A stretch of DNA of 64,000 nt, taken from Lysobacter sp. cf310. GTDB taxonomy: Bacteria > Pseudomonadota > Gammaproteobacteria > Xanthomonadales > Xanthomonadaceae. Made by a program: the position numbers and the translations under genes. Of the stretch, positions 39,902 through 51,210 are shown one piece after another; the first letter of the stretch is position 1; the number at the start of each line of letters is the position of its first letter. Under the pieces are notes generated by a model. The model ran no database searches, was not told the origin of the DNA, and saw nothing but the letters and a program-made list of their open reading frames with translations. The stretch lies in assembly GCF_900114355.1 (NCBI RefSeq), contig NZ_FOSS01000001.1:769386-833385 (forward strand). The letters are read 5' to 3'.

Positions 39902-40079
39902 CGAGTCTTGCGCTCCCCGTTTGGTCGTTATTGGCACGTCGCGAGTGACCGTGCTCGGATCGCGCCGCTTCCCCTGGCCGGCGCCGCACTGCGTTCACGA
40001 GTCTCGGCCGCGGTCACGCGCGCGCGTGAGGGCAGTTGCGGCACACTAAGGGGGGATTAACGGCCAAGTTGCGAGAACG

Positions 40080-41147
40080 ATGCCGCATCGGATCCAGGAA
40101 GCGCCACGCACCGACATCGCCCTGATGTCGCCGAATCTGCTGTGGGGCCTGTTCCGGAGCGCGGAGGAACACGGCGTGTCCAGCGCCGACTGGCTGCTGG
40201 GCACCCAGCTCACCCGCGCCCAGATCGACGACCCCGGCGTGCGCCTGCCCGATCGCCAGACCGCGATCGTGGTCGAACGCGCGCTGCGGGTGCTGCCGCC
40301 CTCGATCGGACTGGACCTGGGCGCGCAGCAGAACGTCGGCAACTTCGGCCTGCTCGGACTGGCCATGACCACCGCGGCCACCTTCGGCGAGGCGATCGCG
40401 CTGGGCCTGCGCTTCACCCCCGTGGTCGGCAGCCTGATGCGCTTCGTCGAAAGCGCGGCCGCGCCGGGCGAGATCGCCTTGGCCGGCGAGATGATCGTGG
40501 CCAACGCGGCCATCCATCGCTTCGTGTGCGAGGAGTTCTTCGCCAGCTGCCTGGCGCTGGCGCGCGGGCTGGTCGGCGCGGCGCTCAAACCCCTGCGCCT
40601 GGAGTTCAGCTACCCGGCGCCGGACTACGCCGAACGCTATCGCGAGGTGTTCGAGTGCCCGATCGCCTTCGACCAGCCGCAGGACCGGCTGGTGCTGGAC
40701 GAACGCTGGCTGGCGCATCCGCTGAGCACCCACAACCCGATCGCGGCGCAGCAGGTGCTGGCGCTGTTGCGCGCGCAGATGCCCGCGACCCAGGCCCCGG
40801 GCGAGACCACGGCGGCGGTGGAGCGGCTGTTGCGCGCGCAACTGGCGAGCGACCCCAAGCTGGCCGACATCGCCGCGCAGTTGCACGTGAGCGAGCGCAC
40901 CCTGCGCCGCCAGCTCAGCGCCGAAGGCACGCGCTACAACGCGCTGCACGACCGGCTGCGCATCGATCAGGCCTATGCCCTGCTGCGCGACCGCGAACGC
41001 CCGATCGCGAGCATCGCGGCGGCGATCGGCTACAAGGACCCGCGCGAGTTCCGGCGCGCGTTCAAGCGCCTGACCCAGACCACCCCTCGCGAGGCGCGCG
41101 AACGGCTGCTGGAAGAGGCGGCGGTGCGCAAGACCGCGCCGGGGTGA
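40080..41147 (+). CDS. AraC-family regulator with an arabinose-binding-like N-terminal domain
   Basis: This is a transcription regulator with the OruR/ArgR-like architecture. The N-terminal effector domain (about residues 20-215) contains NFGLLGLAMTTAATFGEAIALGLRF (102-126) as in PF12625 proteins, and the C-terminal AraC DNA-binding domain (about 240-345) has LADIAAQLHVSERTLRRQL and IASIAAAIGYKDPREFRRAFKRLT. It is divergent from the beta-helix/cytochrome/receptor genes across a 178-bp gap, so it most likely controls them in response to the receptor's substrate. An independent single gene otherwise. Confidence 0.92.
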   Translation: MPHRIQEAPRTDIALMSPNLLWGLFRSAEEHGVSSADWLLGTQLTRAQIDDPGVRLPDRQTAIVVERALRVLPPSIGLDLGAQQNVGNFGLLGLAMTTAATFGEAIALGLRFTPVVGSLMRFVESAAAPGEIALAGEMIVANAAIHRFVCEEFFASCLALARGLVGAALKPLRLEFSYPAPDYAERYREVFECPIAFDQPQDRLVLDERWLAHPLSTHNPIAAQQVLALLRAQMPATQAPGETTAAVERLLRAQLASDPKLADIAAQLHVSERTLRRQLSAEGTRYNALHDRLRIDQAYALLRDRERPIASIAAAIGYKDPREFRRAFKRLTQTTPREARERLLEEAAVRKTAPG

Positions 41148-41288
41148 ATGCGCGCATCGCGTTCGACGCGGGCGCGGCATGCGGGGACACGCTCGCCACC
41201 AGCGGCTCCGCCGCAGCGGCTAGCGGGGCGGCACGCCCCACCGCCTGGGAGCGATGCGCGCGGCGCATCGCCCCGATCGCGACGGGGA

Positions 41289-41672
41289 TCAGTCCAACAC
41301 CATGATCGCGTCGGCCTCGAAGGCCACGCCGCGCGGCAGCGCGGAAACCTGCACGGTCGAGCGCGCCGGGTACGGCGCGTTGAAGTACTCGCCCATCACC
41401 GCATTGACCTTGCCGAAATTGCCCAGGTCGGTCAGGAACAGGCCCAGACGCACGATCTGCTCCAGCGAACCGCCGGCGGCCTCGCAGACTTCCTTGAGGT
41501 TGAGGAACACGCGATGGGCCTGGGCCTCGATATCGCCCTCGATGACCAGGCCGCTGGCCGGATCGAGCGGAATCTGGCCGGACAGATAGACGGTGGCGCC
41601 GACGCGCACGGCCTGCGAGTACGGGCCGATCGCGGCGGGCGCATTGGCCGTGTTGATGATCTCTTTGGACAT
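41289..41672 (-). CDS. ridA: Enamine/imine deaminase RidA
   Basis: RidA hydrolyses reactive 2-aminoacrylate-type enamines made by PLP enzymes, protecting the cell from them. The 127-residue product is full length with the family motifs [14 protein letters not shown] (N-terminal), GQIPLDP and the C-terminal [15 protein letters not shown], which holds the conserved Arg that binds the substrate carboxylate. It is cytoplasmic and trimeric in relatives. It lies 59 bp downstream of nadE on the same strand. Confidence 0.96.
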   Translation of the reverse strand: MSKEIINTANAPAAIGPYSQAVRVGATVYLSGQIPLDPASGLVIEGDIEAQAHRVFLNLKEVCEAAGGSLEQIVRLGLFLTDLGNFGKVNAVMGEYFNAPYPARSTVQVSALPRGVAFEADAIMVLD

Positions 41673-41731
41673 GGACGGGATCCTGATGGGGGACGGGCAA
41701 TGCTAAGGCGTTTGCGCCGGCGCGGGAGCGG

Positions 41732-43372
41732 TCAGCCGCGGTAGCCGTTGCTGATCGGATAGCGGCGCTCGCGCCCGAACGCACGGTGCGAGACTTTCGG
41801 GCCCGGCGCGGCCTGGTGGCGCTTCCACTCGCTGATCCGCACCAGGCGCAGCACCCGGTCGACGGTGTCGGCGGCGAAACCGGCCGCGACGATCTCGTCG
41901 CGCGACTGCTCCTGGTCGACGTGGCGTAGCAGGATCGCGTCGAGCACGTCGTAAGGCGGCAGCGAGTCCTGGTCCTTCTGGTTGTCGCGCAGCTCGGCCG
42001 AGGGCGGGCGGTCGATCACGCCCGGCGGAATCAGCGGCGCGCCGGCGACCGCGTTGCGCCAGCGCGCCAGATCGTAGACCTCGGTCTTGTAGAGGTCTTT
42101 GATCGGCGCGTAGCCGCCGCACATGTCGCCGTAGATGGTGGCGTAGCCGACCGCGTACTCGCTCTTGTTGCCGGTGGTCAGCAGCAGGCCGCCGAACTTG
42201 TTGCTCAGCGCCATCAGCAGCGCGCCGCGCGTGCGCGACTGCAGATTCTCCTCGGTCACGTCCACGGCCTTGCCGGCGAAGGTCTCGGCAAGGGTGTCCA
42301 GATAGCCCTGGAACGGCTTTTCGATCGGCAGCGCGATCAGGCGCACGCCCTGGGCCTGGCATTGCTCGGCGGCCAGGTCGTTGGACAGGCCGGCGGTGTA
42401 GCGCGAGGGCATGCGCACCGCGGTGACGTTGTCCGCGCCCAAGGCATCGACCGCGATCGCCAGCACCAGCGAGGAATCGATGCCGCCGGACAGGCCCAGC
42501 CAGACCGAGTCGAAGCCGTTCTTGCGGCAATAGTCGCGGGTGCCGCGCACCACCGCGCGCCAGGCCAGCGAGTCGCGGCCGTCGTCGGTTTCCTCGGGCC
42601 AGGCCACCGGCGCGAACGCGCGCGTGGCCGCGTCGTAGTCGGCGACCAGCCAATGGTCCTCGAACGCGCGCGCGGCGTTGTGCACGCGGCCGTCGCCGTC
42701 GGCCAGCACCGAGGCGCCGTCGAACACCAGCGCGTCCTGGCCGCCGACCACGTTGAGATAGGCCAGCGCGCAGCCGCTTTCGCGCACGCGCTGGGCGATC
42801 AGGGCGTCGCGCTGGGCGTGCTTATCGCGCTCGAACGGCGAGGCGTTGGGCACCAGCACCAGCTCGGCACCGGCCGCGGCGGTCGCCGCCAACGGCTCGG
42901 GGAACCACAGGTCCTCGCAGATCACCAGGCCCAGCGGCACGCCCTTGACCTCGAACACGCAGCTCTCGCCGTCGGGATCGACGTCGAAGTAGCGACGCTC
43001 GTCGAACACCGCGTAGTTGGGCAGCTCGCGCTTGCGATAAGTCGCTTCGACGCGGCCGTCGCGCAGCACGCTGGCGGCGTTGTAGACCACCGCCCCGGCC
43101 GCCTGCGGCCAACCGACCACCGCGGTGATGCCGCCGCCCACCGCGCTGGCCACGCGCAGCAGCGCGGCCTCGCAGTCGGCCAGGAAGCTCGGGCGCAGCA
43201 GCAGATCCTCGGGCGGATAGCCGCTGATCGCCAGTTCGGGGAACAGCACCACGTCGGCGCCATGCTGGTCGCGCGCCTGCACGATCATTTCGGCGATGCG
43301 TTCGGCGTTGCGCTCGACGGCGCCGACCGGGAAATCGAACTGGGCCAGGGCGATGCGGAGGGTCTGGGACAT
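41732..43372 (-). CDS. nadE: Glutamine-dependent NAD+ synthetase
   Basis: This enzyme amidates nicotinic acid adenine dinucleotide to NAD+ using glutamine. The 546-residue product has an N-terminal nitrilase-type glutaminase domain with the Glu-Lys-Cys triad in FPELAISGYPPEDLLL, KRELPNYAVFDERRYF and VICEDLWFPEP. It also has the C-terminal synthetase domain with the ATP-pyrophosphatase loop LGLSGGIDSSL (about residue 290) and TTGNKSEYAVGY. The start ATG 43372 gives MSQTLRIALAQFDF. It is complete and typical. Confidence 0.96.
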   Translation of the reverse strand: MSQTLRIALAQFDFPVGAVERNAERIAEMIVQARDQHGADVVLFPELAISGYPPEDLLLRPSFLADCEAALLRVASAVGGGITAVVGWPQAAGAVVYNAASVLRDGRVEATYRKRELPNYAVFDERRYFDVDPDGESCVFEVKGVPLGLVICEDLWFPEPLAATAAAGAELVLVPNASPFERDKHAQRDALIAQRVRESGCALAYLNVVGGQDALVFDGASVLADGDGRVHNAARAFEDHWLVADYDAATRAFAPVAWPEETDDGRDSLAWRAVVRGTRDYCRKNGFDSVWLGLSGGIDSSLVLAIAVDALGADNVTAVRMPSRYTAGLSNDLAAEQCQAQGVRLIALPIEKPFQGYLDTLAETFAGKAVDVTEENLQSRTRGALLMALSNKFGGLLLTTGNKSEYAVGYATIYGDMCGGYAPIKDLYKTEVYDLARWRNAVAGAPLIPPGVIDRPPSAELRDNQKDQDSLPPYDVLDAILLRHVDQEQSRDEIVAAGFAADTVDRVLRLVRISEWKRHQAAPGPKVSHRAFGRERRYPISNGYRG

Positions 43373-43393
43373 GGGCGCTCGGTTGGCAGAAGG

Positions 43394-43750
43394 TCAGCTC
43401 AGGCTGATAGCGTCGCAGGCCACCGCGGCATGGATCTGCTCCAGCACCGCTTCGGTCCGCGCCAGGACGTCATTGTTCCAGAATCTGAGGACGCGGTAGC
43501 CGCGGGATGCGAGGAAGCGGGTCCGGGCGCGGTCGGCGCCCGAATCCGCGTGCTGACCGCCATCGGCTTCGACGATCAGGCCGCGCTCGATACAGGCGAA
43601 ATCGGCGACGTACGGCCCGATCGGGTGCTGACGACGGAATTTGCAGCCCATCAGGGCGCGATTGCGCAGATGGAACCATAGGCGGCACTCGGCGTCGGTC
43701 ATGCTCCGGCGCAAGCGGCGTGCGTCATCGCGTTTCTGGCCGGGGCGCAT
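43394..43750 (-). CDS. DUF559 protein (Vsr-like restriction-endonuclease fold)
   Basis: DUF559 proteins are small PD-(D/E)XK-type proteins related to Vsr mismatch endonucleases, with unproven function. The 118-residue product has the family core: RRSMTDAECRLWFHLRNRAL, GCKFRRQHPIGPYVADFACIE, LIVEADGGQHADS (the VEADGGQH Asp/Glu cluster is the likely metal site) and GYRVLRFWNNDVLA. It lies 22 bp upstream of nadE on the same strand and directly beside the REP-hairpin array at 43821, an association worth noting because these repeats and DUF559 genes often seem to travel together in xanthomonads (recollection). Confidence 0.9.
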   Translation of the reverse strand: MRPGQKRDDARRLRRSMTDAECRLWFHLRNRALMGCKFRRQHPIGPYVADFACIERGLIVEADGGQHADSGADRARTRFLASRGYRVLRFWNNDVLARTEAVLEQIHAAVACDAISLS

Positions 43751-43820
43751 CCTTGCGCGGTTCTTGGCAGGAGAGCTCAGCTTGCGATGGGCGGGGTTCC
43801 ACGCGTGTAGGAAAAGCGGC

Positions 43821-44318
43821 CCTCACCCCAACCCCTCTCCCGCAAGCGGGAGAGGGGCTAAGCCGCGGCCATGGGTAGGAATATGGGAAGTCGCTCTGAT
43901 AGAAATCCGGGGCCTCTGGAAATCCGGGCCATCACGTGGCTCCGCCCCATCGTGGCGGCCGCCCCAAAGCGACGCACCGAGCCCCTCTCCCGCAAGCGGG
44001 AGAGGGGCTAAGCCGCGGCTATGGGTAGGAATATGGGAAGTCGCTCTGATAGAAATCCAGGGCATCTGGAAATCCGGGCCATCACGTGGCTCCGCCCCAT
44101 CGTGGCGGCCGCCCCAAAGCGACGCACCGAGCCCCTCTCCCGCAAGCGGGAGAGGGGCTAAGCCGCGGCATGGGTAGGAATATCGGAAGTCGCTCTGATA
44201 GAAGTCCGGGACGTCTGGAAATCCGGGCCATCACGTGGCTCCGCCCCATCGTGCCGGCCGCCCCAAAGCGACGCACCAAGCCCCTCTCCCGCAAGCGGGA
44301 GAGGGGTTGGGGTGAGGG
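43821..44318. repeat. Array of three ~150-bp direct repeats delimited by four REP hairpins
   Basis: Four copies of the hairpin CCCCTCTCCCGC-AA-complement start at 43832, 43982, 44132 and 44281, so spacing is 150, 150 and 149 bp. The three spacers are near-identical (each carries CTAAGCCGCGG, GGAATAT, GTCGCTCTGATAGAA and CCATCACGTGGCTCCGCCCC) with a few base differences. The array is bracketed by CCCTCACCCCAA on the left and its complement TTGGGGTGAGGG on the right, so the whole is a symmetric REP element expanded inside. The 646-bp gap 43751-44396 contains nothing else except the sucCD terminator. Confidence 0.92.
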
Positions 44319-44347
44319 CCGCCCAATCGCCAAGGCCCTCAAACGCG

Positions 44348-44373
44348 AAAAGGCCGCCCGAAGGCGGCCTTTT
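44348..44373 (-). terminator. Terminator of sucCD
   Basis: A perfect 11-bp stem (AAAAGGCCGCC, 44348-44358/44363-44373, loop CGAA) lies 23 bases after the sucD stop, with T-rich ends on both strands. Confidence 0.88.
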
Positions 44374-44396
44374 CGACAACCACATCCAGCGCCGGC

Positions 44397-45272
<876 letters not shown>

Positions 45273-45284
45273 GTCAGTGGCCCC

Positions 45285-46451
<1,167 letters not shown>

Positions 46452-46713
46452 GCGTCACCGAGGGGAGTGAAAGACGTCCCGCGCGAATAGCGGACCGCTG
46501 GGCGGGCCAGCGCGAGGGGGCCGCATTGTCGCCGATCGCGGCGGAGCGAGCAAAACCGGGCCCGGACGCGGCCGGCACCGCCAGACCCGGCAAAGCCCGC
46601 CACAGCAGGCCGCGACCGCCCCGGGAGGCGCCGCGCGGCAGGCCCGGCGCATGGGCGATCCGGGCGCTTTCGCGCATACTCGGCGCCATTCCGTCCGGAC
46701 TAGGGTCAGCCGC

Positions 46714-48333
46714 TTGCCGTCAGGTCTCGCCCCCGTCGCCGCCTCCGATGCCGACCACGCGCTGCGCCGCGAGCTGTACTTCTTCACCCTGTACCGGCTG
46801 CTGGAGGCCGCCCTGCTGGCCCTGCTGGTGTTCGGGCCGGCCCAGGTCCTGATCCGCGCCCCCAGCCTGCCCCTGCTCGCGCGCGCCGTGGTCCTGGGCT
46901 ACATGCTGGCGGCGATGCTGCTGTTCGTGTCCGGGCGCCGCGGCGACCTCCACACCCAGGCCCTGATCGGCATCACCATCGACCTGCTGGCCGGCATCCT
47001 GGCCCTGCACGCCCTGCCCGCCGCCGGCACCGGCATCGCCCTGATGCTGGTGTTCAACGTCGGCGCCGCGGCCTTGCTGCTGCGCATGCGCTACGGCCTG
47101 AGCATGGCCGTGATCGCGGTGGCGCTGCTGCTGGGCGAGTACGCGTTCAGCGAACTGGTCGGCAACGGCAGCGAACGCGTGGTCGGCGAGCCGGTGATGT
47201 TCGCCCTGGGCTTCATGGCCATCGCCACCTTGACCAGCCTGCTCGGGCGCGAGATGCGCGCCAGCTCGGCCCTGGCCGAGCGCCGCGGCGCCGAGGCCGC
47301 CAACTACGCCGAGATCAACGAACTCATCATCCGGCGCATGCGCACCGGCGTGCTGCTGGTCGACGGCGAGGGGCGCCTGCGCCTGGCCAACGAGGCCGCG
47401 ATGCTGCTGCTGGGCGACCCGGGCGAGCACTCCGATCACAGCCATCGCAACCTGGCGATCGCCTCGCCCGAGCTGGCGCGCCGGCTCGGCCGCTGGCGCG
47501 CCGATGCGGTCCCCGACGAGACCCCGCTGCAGATGGCGCCGGACCAGCCCGAGGTGGTGCCGCGCTTCACCCGCCTGCTCGCCGGCAGCGACCAGACCCT
47601 GATCTTCCTGGACGACACCTCGCTGGTCTCGCGCCGCGCCGAATCGATCACCTTGGCCGCGCTGGGCCGGTTCTCGGCCAGCCTGGCCCACGAGATCCGC
47701 AATCCCCTGGCCGCGATCAGCTATGCCGTGCAGTTGCTGGAAGAGTCGCGCGACATCGCCGTGGCCGACCGCCGCCTGCTCGAGATCGTGCGCCAGCAGG
47801 GCACGCGCATGAACGGCATCGTCGAGAACGTGCTGGGCATGGCGCGGCGCGAACCGGCCAAGCCCGAGCACGTCGACCTGGTCGCGTTCAACCGCCAGTT
47901 CGTCGACGAGTACAACACCAGCCACCCGATCGAACTGGACAGCCTGCGCGCGACCTCGACGCAGCCGCGCATCCCGGCGCTGGTCGATCCGCGCCAGTTG
48001 CACCAGGCCCTGACCGTGCTGGTGCACAACGCCCTCACCTACGGGCGCATGCCGGGCGAGCCGGCGCGGGTGACCGTGCACGCCTACCTGGACGCGAGCG
48101 CCGTGCCGGTGATCGATGTGCTGGACCGCGGCCCGGGCATCCCGGAATCGGTGGCCTCGCGGCTGTTCCGGCCGTTCTTCACCACCTCCAGCCACGGCAC
48201 CGGCCTGGGCCTGTACATCGCGCGCGAGCTGTGCCGGGCCAACCAGGCCTCGCTCGACTACGTGCCCATGCCGGGCGGCGGCGGCTGCTTCCGTATCCAC
48301 CTCTCCGGCACCAACGCGATGTTGCCGGCGTGA
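46714..48333 (+). CDS. pilS: Two-component sensor kinase PilS
   Basis: PilS is the membrane histidine kinase that controls pilin transcription through PilR and senses pilin in the membrane in Pseudomonas. The product has six N-terminal transmembrane helices (about the first 180 residues), a PAS-like domain (MRTGVLLVDGEGRLRLANEAA), the HisKA motif with the phosphorylated His in SLAHEIRNPLAAISY (H326 from the start used here) and the HATPase motifs VHNALTYG, DRGPGIPE and GTGLGLYIARELC. The start is uncertain: TTG 46714 follows AGGGT, whereas ATG 46651 would lie upstream of a -10-like CATACT and gives an Arg-rich leader. Confidence 0.92.
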   Translation: MPSGLAPVAASDADHALRRELYFFTLYRLLEAALLALLVFGPAQVLIRAPSLPLLARAVVLGYMLAAMLLFVSGRRGDLHTQALIGITIDLLAGILALHALPAAGTGIALMLVFNVGAAALLLRMRYGLSMAVIAVALLLGEYAFSELVGNGSERVVGEPVMFALGFMAIATLTSLLGREMRASSALAERRGAEAANYAEINELIIRRMRTGVLLVDGEGRLRLANEAAMLLLGDPGEHSDHSHRNLAIASPELARRLGRWRADAVPDETPLQMAPDQPEVVPRFTRLLAGSDQTLIFLDDTSLVSRRAESITLAALGRFSASLAHEIRNPLAAISYAVQLLEESRDIAVADRRLLEIVRQQGTRMNGIVENVLGMARREPAKPEHVDLVAFNRQFVDEYNTSHPIELDSLRATSTQPRIPALVDPRQLHQALTVLVHNALTYGRMPGEPARVTVHAYLDASAVPVIDVLDRGPGIPESVASRLFRPFFTTSSHGTGLGLYIARELCRANQASLDYVPMPGGGGCFRIHLSGTNAMLPA

Positions 48334-48398
48334 CCTGGAGCACGCTCCCGGCTTGGCCGTGACGCACCCTTAAGCTATCGTGTCGGGCGGAGGATGCA

Positions 48399-49808
48399 AT
48401 GGCAGAAACTCGTAGTGCACTGGTGATCGACGACGAGCGCGATATTCGCGAGCTGTTGGTCATGACTTTGGGCCGCATGGGCCTGCGTTGCGACACCGCC
48501 TCCAGCGTTTCGGAGGCGCGCAGCCAGCTGGCCCGCAATCGCTACGATCTGTGCCTGACCGACATGCGCCTGCCCGACGGCTCCGGCCTGGAGTTGATCG
48601 CCGAGATCAGCCAGAAGCATCCGGACACCCCGGTGGCGATGATCACCGCGTTCGGCAATGTCGAAGCCGCGGTGGAAGCGCTCAAGGCCGGCGCCTTCGA
48701 TTTCGTCGCCAAGCCGGTCGAACTGACCGTGCTGCGCGACCTGGTCCGGCACGCGCTGGAACTGAACGAGAGCCGCCGCAGCACCGCCGACACCGTCGCC
48801 TCGCGCCTGTACGGCGAATCGCCGGCCATGGCCAAGCTGCGCCAGACCATCGGCAAGGTCGCGCGCAGTCAGGCGCCGGTCTACATCGCCGGCGAGTCCG
48901 GCGTGGGCAAGGAGCTGGTCGCGCGCACCATCCATGCCGAAGGCGGCCGCGCCAGCGGTCCGTTCGTGCCGGTCAACTGCGGCGCGATCCCGGCCGAGCT
49001 GATGGAAAGCGAATTCTTCGGCCACAAGAAGGGCAGCTTCACCGGCGCCCACGCCGACAAGCCCGGCCTGTTCCAGGCCGCCGACGGCGGCACCCTGTTC
49101 CTGGACGAAGTCGCCGAGCTGCCGCTGCCGATGCAGGTCAAGCTGTTGCGCGCGATCCAGGAGAAGTCGATCCGCCCGGTCGGCGCCCAGGCCGAAGTCG
49201 TGGTCGACGTGCGCATCCTCTCGGCCACCCACAAGGACCTGGCCGCGCTGGTCGCCGACGGCCGCTTCCGCCAGGACCTGTACTACCGCATCAACGTGAT
49301 CGAACTGCGCGTGCCGCCGCTGCGCGAACGCCTGGACGATCTGCCCGGCCTGGCCAGCAAGGTGCTCGAGCGCCTCGCCGGCGCCCAGGGCCGCGCGATC
49401 CCGCGCCTGGGCGACGACGCCCTGGAAGCGCTGCGCGCCTACGCCTTCCCCGGCAACGTGCGCGAGCTGGAGAACATCCTCGAGCGCGCCCTGGCCCTGG
49501 CCGAGGGCGAGCTGCTCAACGCCGCCGACCTGCGCCTGCCGCGCCTGTCGACCCAGGGCCCCGCGCCCGTGGCTGGCGCACCCGCGGCGCCCGCCGCGGC
49601 CGCGCCCTCGGCCGGCGCCGATCCGCGCACCCTGAACCCGCGCGATACCTCGACCAGCGCCCTGCCCTCGTACATCGAGGAAATCGAACGCGCCGCGATC
49701 CAGCAGGCGCTGCAGGAAAACCGCTACAACAAGACCCGCACCGCCGCCGCGCTGGGCATCACCTTCCGCGCGCTGCGCTACAAGCTCAAGAAGCTCGGGA
49801 TCGACTGA
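48399..49808 (+). CDS. pilR: Sigma-54-dependent response regulator PilR
   Basis: PilR activates sigma-54 promoters of pilin genes. The 469-residue product has a receiver domain with the phosphoacceptor D55 ([11 protein letters not shown]), an AAA+ domain with Walker A GESGVGKE (K171), the sigma-54 contact loop GSFTGA (the PilR variant of GAFTGA) and GGTLFLDEV, plus a Fis-type C-terminal helix-turn-helix ([20 protein letters not shown]). It starts 65 bp after pilS with GGAGG upstream. Three sigma-54-type promoters in front of the pilin genes 4-8 kb downstream are the obvious targets. Confidence 0.95.
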   Translation: MAETRSALVIDDERDIRELLVMTLGRMGLRCDTASSVSEARSQLARNRYDLCLTDMRLPDGSGLELIAEISQKHPDTPVAMITAFGNVEAAVEALKAGAFDFVAKPVELTVLRDLVRHALELNESRRSTADTVASRLYGESPAMAKLRQTIGKVARSQAPVYIAGESGVGKELVARTIHAEGGRASGPFVPVNCGAIPAELMESEFFGHKKGSFTGAHADKPGLFQAADGGTLFLDEVAELPLPMQVKLLRAIQEKSIRPVGAQAEVVVDVRILSATHKDLAALVADGRFRQDLYYRINVIELRVPPLRERLDDLPGLASKVLERLAGAQGRAIPRLGDDALEALRAYAFPGNVRELENILERALALAEGELLNAADLRLPRLSTQGPAPVAGAPAAPAAAAPSAGADPRTLNPRDTSTSALPSYIEEIERAAIQQALQENRYNKTRTAAALGITFRALRYKLKKLGID

Positions 49809-49812
49809 GTCC

Positions 49813-49831
49813 GCCCGGATCAGATCCGGGC
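49813..49831. terminator. Shared hairpin between the convergent ends of pilR and the methyltransferase gene
   Basis: GCCCGGATC and its complement (49813-49821/49823-49831) form a stem across the 11-bp gap between the two converging stop codons. There is no T-run, so its role as a terminator is only possible. Confidence 0.35.
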
Positions 49832-50533
49832 CACGCCGATCCAGCCCGCGCTGAGCATCGGCGTGAGCCATTCCAGCAGGTTGATGCCGGCCTGGAAGCT
49901 CCGCACCGCGACCCGCCCCGCCGCGCCACTGCGATCGATCATTTCGTCGAAACGCGCCCCATAAGGGGCTAGCGATTGCAACTCGATCCCGGCGCGGTCG
50001 AACAGCGTTCGCAGGGTCTTGTACGAGTAGATCTGCAAATGATCGGGATGGGTCGATTCACGCCCAGCCAGCCCGATCGCGAGGTTGTGCCAACTGCAGG
50101 CGTTGGGCGTCGAGAACACCAGCGCCACCCCCTGCAGCTCCGGGCAGGCCTTGAGATTGCGCAGGAAACCCAGCGTGTCCGGCAGGTGCTCGATCAGCTC
50201 CCCGACCACGATCAGGTCGGGCCGGCCGTAGCGCGCCACGCTGTCCGACAAGGCAAAGATGTCGGCATTGACGATGATGCCGTTGGGACGCGTCTTCAGC
50301 CCCTGCTCGGGCACCAGTGCGGAATTGTCGATGCCCACCACTTCGCTCGCCACCGCGCACAAGCGCGAATGCAGCCAACGGCCGCTGTCCTGCTTGGCCG
50401 CGTAGGCCGTCTCGTCCAGAGCGCCGAGATCGAACACGCGTTTGTCGCGCGCATGCGCCTCGATCTGCGCGATGCGATCGCGCGGCCGGTCCACCTTGAT
50501 GCCTTCCAGGGCCGTATAGCTCAGTGGCTGCAT
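49820..50533 (-). CDS. Class I SAM-dependent methyltransferase (glycan locus), A
   Basis: The 237-residue product has a Rossmann-type methyltransferase core: RVFDLGALDETAYAAKQ (motif I variant), VVGIDNSALV (motif II), PDLIVVGELIEHLPDTLGFLRNL (motif IV/V region) and STPNACSWHNL. The region GELIEHLPDTLGFL resembles UbiG/glycan methyltransferases. There is no signal peptide. It starts inside the upstream methyltransferase gene (13-base overlap), so the two are co-translated, in a cluster with two glycosyltransferases. A sugar O-methyltransferase is likely; the substrate is unknown. Confidence 0.82.
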   Translation of the reverse strand: MQPLSYTALEGIKVDRPRDRIAQIEAHARDKRVFDLGALDETAYAAKQDSGRWLHSRLCAVASEVVGIDNSALVPEQGLKTRPNGIIVNADIFALSDSVARYGRPDLIVVGELIEHLPDTLGFLRNLKACPELQGVALVFSTPNACSWHNLAIGLAGRESTHPDHLQIYSYKTLRTLFDRAGIELQSLAPYGARFDEMIDRSGAAGRVAVRSFQAGINLLEWLTPMLSAGWIGVARI

Positions 50534-51186
50534 GGCATCGCGCCTTGCGGCACGCGCATGCGCACCAGATAGTTGGGGCGGTCTGTCGTCAGCAGACCCA
50601 GTTCGGTCGGCGCGCTGTCGGGCAGCAGGCGCTGCGCCATTTCCGCCACCTGCGCCGACCCGATCAGCATCACCCCGCGATCGCCGCTGATGTACTTGTC
50701 GGCCAGGAAACCCAGGGTCGCCCGGTAATGGCCTGGCTCGACGTCCTTGACCAGCAAGGGCGCCCCCGGCAACAGCGCATTGGCGACCGCGCGCAGGAAG
50801 TCCTCGCGCTGCTCCGGCGCGACGTGATGCATGACGTCGACCACGATCGCCGCATCGTACTTGCGCGACAGGGACCGCAAGTGGTCCTGAATGGTGGTCG
50901 AGGGCACCAGGGCGACGCGCGCCTGGAACTGCGGGCGCAGGAACCGCCCCACGCTGCCGGCCACATCGACCATGGTCACGCGCAGGTCCGGCCGCAGCGC
51001 GAACAGGCGGTTCAACAGCTCGCCGTCGCCACCGCCGATGTCGAGCACGCTGGCGTCGGCCGGCAGGGCCTCGGCCAGCTTCGCGGCCACCCGATCCAAG
51101 TCGACGAATATCGCGCGATAGGCATTGGCTGCCACGCGCTCCAACGACGCGGGCATGCACGCCCGCAATAGCGGACCTATCCTCAT
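50521..51186 (-). CDS. Class I SAM-dependent methyltransferase (glycan locus), B
   Basis: The 221-residue product has SAM motif I in SVLDIGGGDGELLNRLF (about residues 45-61), RVTMVDVAGSVG (motif II) and YDAAIVVDVMHHVAPEQREDFL (motif IV). The C-terminal part has LLVKDVEPGHYRATLGFLADKY. It is cytoplasmic. It lies 24 bp after the dolichyl-phosphate-mannose-synthase-like gene and overlaps methyltransferase A by 13 bases. Probably modifies a sugar or lipid-linked intermediate made by the neighbouring glycosyltransferases (inference from context). Confidence 0.82.
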   Translation of the reverse strand: MRIGPLLRACMPASLERVAANAYRAIFVDLDRVAAKLAEALPADASVLDIGGGDGELLNRLFALRPDLRVTMVDVAGSVGRFLRPQFQARVALVPSTTIQDHLRSLSRKYDAAIVVDVMHHVAPEQREDFLRAVANALLPGAPLLVKDVEPGHYRATLGFLADKYISGDRGVMLIGSAQVAEMAQRLLPDSAPTELGLLTTDRPNYLVRMRVPQGAMPCSH

Positions 51187-51210
51187 GGAGCCCCCGAAAT
51201 CGATAGCGGC

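Noticed and set aside
43821-44318. CRISPR-like regular repeats
   Set aside because: The repeated unit is 150 bp with near-identical spacers and long perfect hairpins, not short repeats with unique spacers, and no cas gene is near.
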